Below, piece after piece: positions 60,744 through 64,000 of a stretch of 64,000 bases of DNA. Every line of letters starts with the position of its first letter. Within the stretch, counting starts at the first letter, position 1. Source of the stretch: Macrotrachela quadricornifera (Eukaryota; Rotifera; Eurotatoria; Philodinida; Philodinidae); NCBI GenBank assembly GCA_022393335.1, contig JAJEKB010000457.1, positions 79,079 through 143,078 of the forward strand, read 5' to 3'. The translations under genes were made by a program, and so were the position numbers. A model generated the notes under the pieces. The model searched no databases. It had not been told where the DNA came from and was given only the letters and a program-made list of their open reading frames with translations.

Positions 60744-62708
60744 ATGACACTACCATCGTCATCACCATCAATACAACCAACTGGTTCATTATCAATTGTT
60801 TCAATAAGTCATCCTCAATTTACACGAAATGCATCATGTCCAACACAACGAACATTGTCATCAACAATAAATCCATTACTTGAAAAAAAATATAGTTCAT
60901 CATCAAATACTTTACATACATATTTTAATCAAATTGATCAACGTTCAAATACAATTCCATCACATCATACAACAAATATTGAAAATAAAAATTTTCTTCA
61001 AAGAATTAAAAATCGTTTTATTAATTTATTTAAACATATATCATCTGGTAATTCAATAAATAATAAAGATAATCATATGGATATAAATCAACAACAATCA
61101 ATATTTGTTTATGATCCTGAACTTGATTTACGTGAAGAATATTTATCACTTGTATCAAAACGTTTATTAACAACATTACGTGAAAGTAAAATAAAACATT
61201 TATCATGTGATAATTTATTACTTCCATGTAATCATATACGAAATATTGCACGACAATGTTTAATTATGTCAGCTGAAGAACCATTTGGTATAATGGGTGC
61301 ACAAATTAAAATAAAATTAACATTATTATCATCAGATATGACAACAACAATAACAAAATATTTACCAATAATACAAATTGATTCAAAACAAAAGACAACA
61401 TTTGAAATTGAAATTGATTTACATGAAGATACAAAAGTATTTACATTAAGACATTTTCTTCCACAAATGAAAATGTTTCAACAAATTAAAGAACGTAGTC
61501 CATTATATGTAAGTCCCCGGTGTTTACTTGTGAAAAATGTTTTTTATAAAACAGCTGAACCAAAACGAGCGTTTGTTAATTCATCTTGATAAATTTAATC
61601 GAACAAAATAAGCAAGAAGCAATTATTCAAGTATTCGACAAAAAAAAATAAGAAATAAGACACATTTTACTTCTTTTTTTTTTTCTTTTCAATGTAGGCA
61701 ATATTTATTCGCGTAGTTAATTGTTGTTGTCTCGTTCATACTATAGGCAAATCATGTATTTGTTTTCTTCATTTTCTTCTTTTTTTTTTCTTATCTTTAT
61801 GACAAGATCTGCTCGTCATCATAATTCTTTAGTTTAAGTCAGATGACGATATATGCTTTGTGTGGGTGTGTTTTTCCGTGTCTATCTATTAGGACTATTT
61901 ATTCTTTATTATTTGTTTTTGTTTCTTTTGTCTATGTTCAACTGTGAGAATGATCCATTACATCGCCATGTCCTTTCTTCTATTTCTATTTTTTGTTTCT
62001 CTCTACAATTTTTCATATTACGAAAAAACAAAAAAAAAATATCATACAAAGTAAACATATTTAAATATTAATCGAGATAAGACGTCTTCTATTTATATTA
62101 TCTATTTTTTGTTGTTGTGATTATCTGAAGAATCAAAAATCTGCCATTTTTCTTTTGTCTGTATTGTATCTCTCTCTCACTCTCTTTTTTTTGCCATTCT
62201 CATAAGCATTTTGGTTTCAATTCTCTTGATTCTTCGAACAATGTGTGTCATTTTTTTCCTTTTACATATATAGATATATATATATATTATGTGTTTATGT
62301 GTTGTTTGTCTTGTTTTGTAATGCAATGTTCCACACATACATATGTTCTTTTCAAGTGAATCTATATCTATAGAGACACGGTTGTACCGGTCTTCCGATA
62401 GAAGCAATAAAAGAATAACGAAGAAACAGACACGGACATATTAAAACTTACTATTGTTGTTATGCGAACAGCAAATATTGACAATCACGATAAATGGATT
62501 TTCTTTTTCTTTCGTTCTTATTCTTTTTTTCTTTTCCTTTACCATCGACCAGATGAGAATCAAGCATATAGCATAAAACAGCTGATTCACTCTCTCTAGG
62601 CAAAGAAACGAACAACACGCAAACACATATGTTAATTTGCGCATTGATGAGAGAGAACAGTAGCGTGTCGGCATAGAAAAAAAAAACATCAAGGCAGGCA
62701 TTCAGCTG
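57475..62708. promoter_or_regulatory. Cluster of CAGCTG E-boxes flanking the DDIT4-like gene
   Basis: Nine CAGCTG palindromes occur outside coding sequence at 57475, 58989, 59090, 59207, 59668, 59770, 60515, 62579 and 62703. In DNA this AT-rich one copy per roughly 20 kb would be expected. CAGCTG is a typical binding site for class II bHLH factors. That it controls the gene at 60744 is inference from position. Confidence 0.4.
60744..61589 (+). CDS. DDIT4/REDD (Scylla/Charybde) homologue, 281 aa
   Basis: REDD proteins are stress-induced inhibitors of TORC1 acting upstream of TSC1/2. Residues 1-120 are Ser/Thr/Asn-rich and variable. From about residue 130 the family's C-terminal domain is seen: SKRLLTTLRES, CDNLLLPCNHIRNIARQCL, then SAEEPFGIMGAQIKIKL, which matches the SEPCGLRGA core of REDD1, then FTLRHFLPQMKM and LYVSPRCLLVKNVFYK at the end, equivalent to the closing beta-hairpin and KKKLYS region. 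It is a single exon. Whether it is the DDIT4 or DDIT4L type cannot be told, as the split is vertebrate-specific. The many CAGCTG boxes around it fit a tightly regulated gene. Confidence 0.87.
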   Translation: MTLPSSSPSIQPTGSLSIVSISHPQFTRNASCPTQRTLSSTINPLLEKKYSSSSNTLHTYFNQIDQRSNTIPSHHTTNIENKNFLQRIKNRFINLFKHISSGNSINNKDNHMDINQQQSIFVYDPELDLREEYLSLVSKRLLTTLRESKIKHLSCDNLLLPCNHIRNIARQCLIMSAEEPFGIMGAQIKIKLTLLSSDMTTTITKYLPIIQIDSKQKTTFEIEIDLHEDTKVFTLRHFLPQMKMFQQIKERSPLYVSPRCLLVKNVFYKTAEPKRAFVNSS

Positions 62709-63860
62709 ATGAAAGAACGAAAGAACTTTGAATACAGTCTTTCGCGCATACACAAATACATAAGCATATGCATCGATTGGCAATTCTTTTGTAAGTGAAA
62801 ATTCCTCGATACTTCTCACTATAGTATTCTGTACGCATTAACCCTTCATATTTACAGAAGATGATGATTATTAATGAACCTCAGTATTTGTTGAGTTTAT
62901 CAAACGATTTCTTTTTCATTCGACTCGTAAAAATACTGTGTCCATATATATTTAGATACGTGTAGGTAGATAGGTAAGTAATAGATTGAAATGAATTGAT
63001 TCAAATCGTGTTGTGTGCGAACGTGCATAGTGCGATGATAGGAGGGAAGGTCATCATGATATTGATAATAGTAGAAAAGAGAATGAGAGTAAAAAATTCA
63101 GAAGGAATATACTTTCGTGATGGTGCACATATTGCACGTCTCTATATATCTTGTTTCTTCACTTATTTTTTTTTCTATTTGCTATACTACTGGGATTATA
63201 TTTGATGATGTGCTAAGAATAGGAAAAAATCGATGCAAGAAAAAATATGCGTCTGTAAGCTAACAAGAATAAATGCAAAAAACTGTGCTAATAATTCCGA
63301 TAGAGAAGGATAGACATGAGTCAGCATAAAAAAAAAAGAGTATTGACGACATCGAACAGTGTGATTGATTACTGAGAACGCTCCTGCTGACAGAAATTAT
63401 TGTGGCATCAGTAATGCTCGACACGTACTCGACTCAATAATGCAAGGTCATGCTGAGCGACATAACAGTGGACATTTATCTTGAATAGATCCAGACTTTA
63501 AAAGGCAATATATCTTTCTCTCGGAATAAAAGGAAAAAAAAAGAGAAATATAGTCATTTTGTAAACGTGATGGCGGCATTATTTCTTATCTATTTCTTCT
63601 TACTAGCATCTAGGCGTGCATGACGTCTGTAAAATGACTAAGGCTCGTAATACCATTTGGAATGTATTCATATCTAACGTACGTTTACTAATCTTTAAAC
63701 ATGCATAGATATTCTAAAGATAAATATTCCTGAATCATGTGTATATGAGAAATCGTTTGTATTATATATGTCAGTTATTCCATTTCAACGACTTTTTAAA
63801 AAGGAACAAAAAAAAAAGGTAAAATAAGTGAGTGATTAAAAGTGCATTATATAACATGGT
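61590..63860. other. 3' UTR of DDIT4-like gene and spacer
   Basis: T-rich 3' region, a ta run near 62275-62290, two CAGCTG boxes, and otherwise unremarkable sequence. Overlapping open frames on the minus strand (62441-62819) are low-complexity. No gene supported. Confidence 0.45.
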
Positions 63861-64000
63861 TTATGTTTTATTTTGTAAGTTCTGAAATAGGTTAAACGAA
63901 CGTTGGGGACATTTAACAACAATGGTAAAGTATTCACCATCTGTTGTCTGAATCATACGAGCTACTAATCCTATACCTATCCTTTTACTTTCTTTTTTTT
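63861..64000 (-). CDS. Possible 3' end of a gene running off the window
   Basis: On the minus strand a frame of about 46 codons is open from the window edge to a TAA at 63861-63863. It reads in part RIGIGLVARMIQTTDGEYF and IVVKCPQRSFNLF, which is mixed in composition and more protein-like than neighbouring open frames. The upstream 24 bases are A-rich, so no acceptor is obvious. No family is recognised. It may also be a chance frame. Confidence 0.3.
   Translation of the reverse strand, partial: KKESKRIGIGLVARMIQTTDGEYFTIVVKCPQRSFNLFQNLQNKT

Noticed and set aside
1..64000. CRISPR arrays, prophages, bacterial operons
   Set aside because: The window is eukaryotic; no regularly spaced repeats or phage-like genes were seen.

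Overview
The window is animal nuclear DNA. It is strongly AT-rich, and its genes have many short introns (often 45-70 bp) with clear GT/AG ends. The proteins recognised are metazoan: Furry, HGS/Hrs, LCMT1, NAGK, AMN1, Shroom and DDIT4/REDD. Several coding regions begin a few bases after a 3' splice site with no nearby 5' exon, as expected for spliced-leader trans-splicing. Together with the compactness, the low GC, the Asn/Gln/Ser-rich coding runs and a single dispersed 5S rRNA gene, this suggests a rotifer, perhaps a bdelloid. That placement is inference; the sequence alone does not fix the species. A run of 10 N at 45641-45650 marks an assembly gap.

Layout. 1-13416 (+): the 3' part of a Furry gene, rebuilt here as 36 exons (about 2,735 codons in frame), with an 87-nt candidate cassette exon and a transposon-like element in an intron. 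14023-14472 (+): a CD225/dispanin-like two-pass membrane protein. 18893-19588 (+): a neuropeptide-like prohormone ending in an amidation site. 19589-23916: AT-rich spacer with an imperfect palindrome of about 1.5 kb. 23917-28737 (+): LCMT1 and HGS, only 49 bp apart, probably an operon. 29625-30028 (+): small unknown gene. 31291-34349 (+): Q/N-rich low-complexity protein whose large introns hold a hairpin and a second long palindrome. 34759-36201 (+): NAGK. 36542-37390 (+): AMN1. 38120-38932 (+): beta-propeller-like unknown. 39514-40521 (-): divergent protein kinase with an acidic/Ser insert. 42635-42752 (-): 5S rRNA. 45651-51087 (+): Shroom, running out of the sequence gap and ending in an ASD2 domain. 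52223-52570 (-): a 76-aa secreted peptide split over three tiny exons. 52571-60743: long non-coding region. 60744-61589 (+): DDIT4/REDD-like gene, surrounded by a cluster of CAGCTG E-boxes. At the right edge a short open frame on the minus strand may be the end of another gene.

The genes do not form one pathway. Furry (NDR-kinase scaffold), Shroom (Rho-kinase/actomyosin) and HGS (ESCRT-0) are cell-shape and trafficking genes. LCMT1 (PP2A methylation) and DDIT4 (TORC1 inhibition) are signalling genes. NAGK is a salvage enzyme. The most unusual items are the two long palindromes, the LCMT1-HGS operon candidate with recurrent AG-next-to-ATG starts, the hidden three-exon secreted peptide, the Furry cassette exon with a hairpin at its acceptor, and the E-box cluster around DDIT4.
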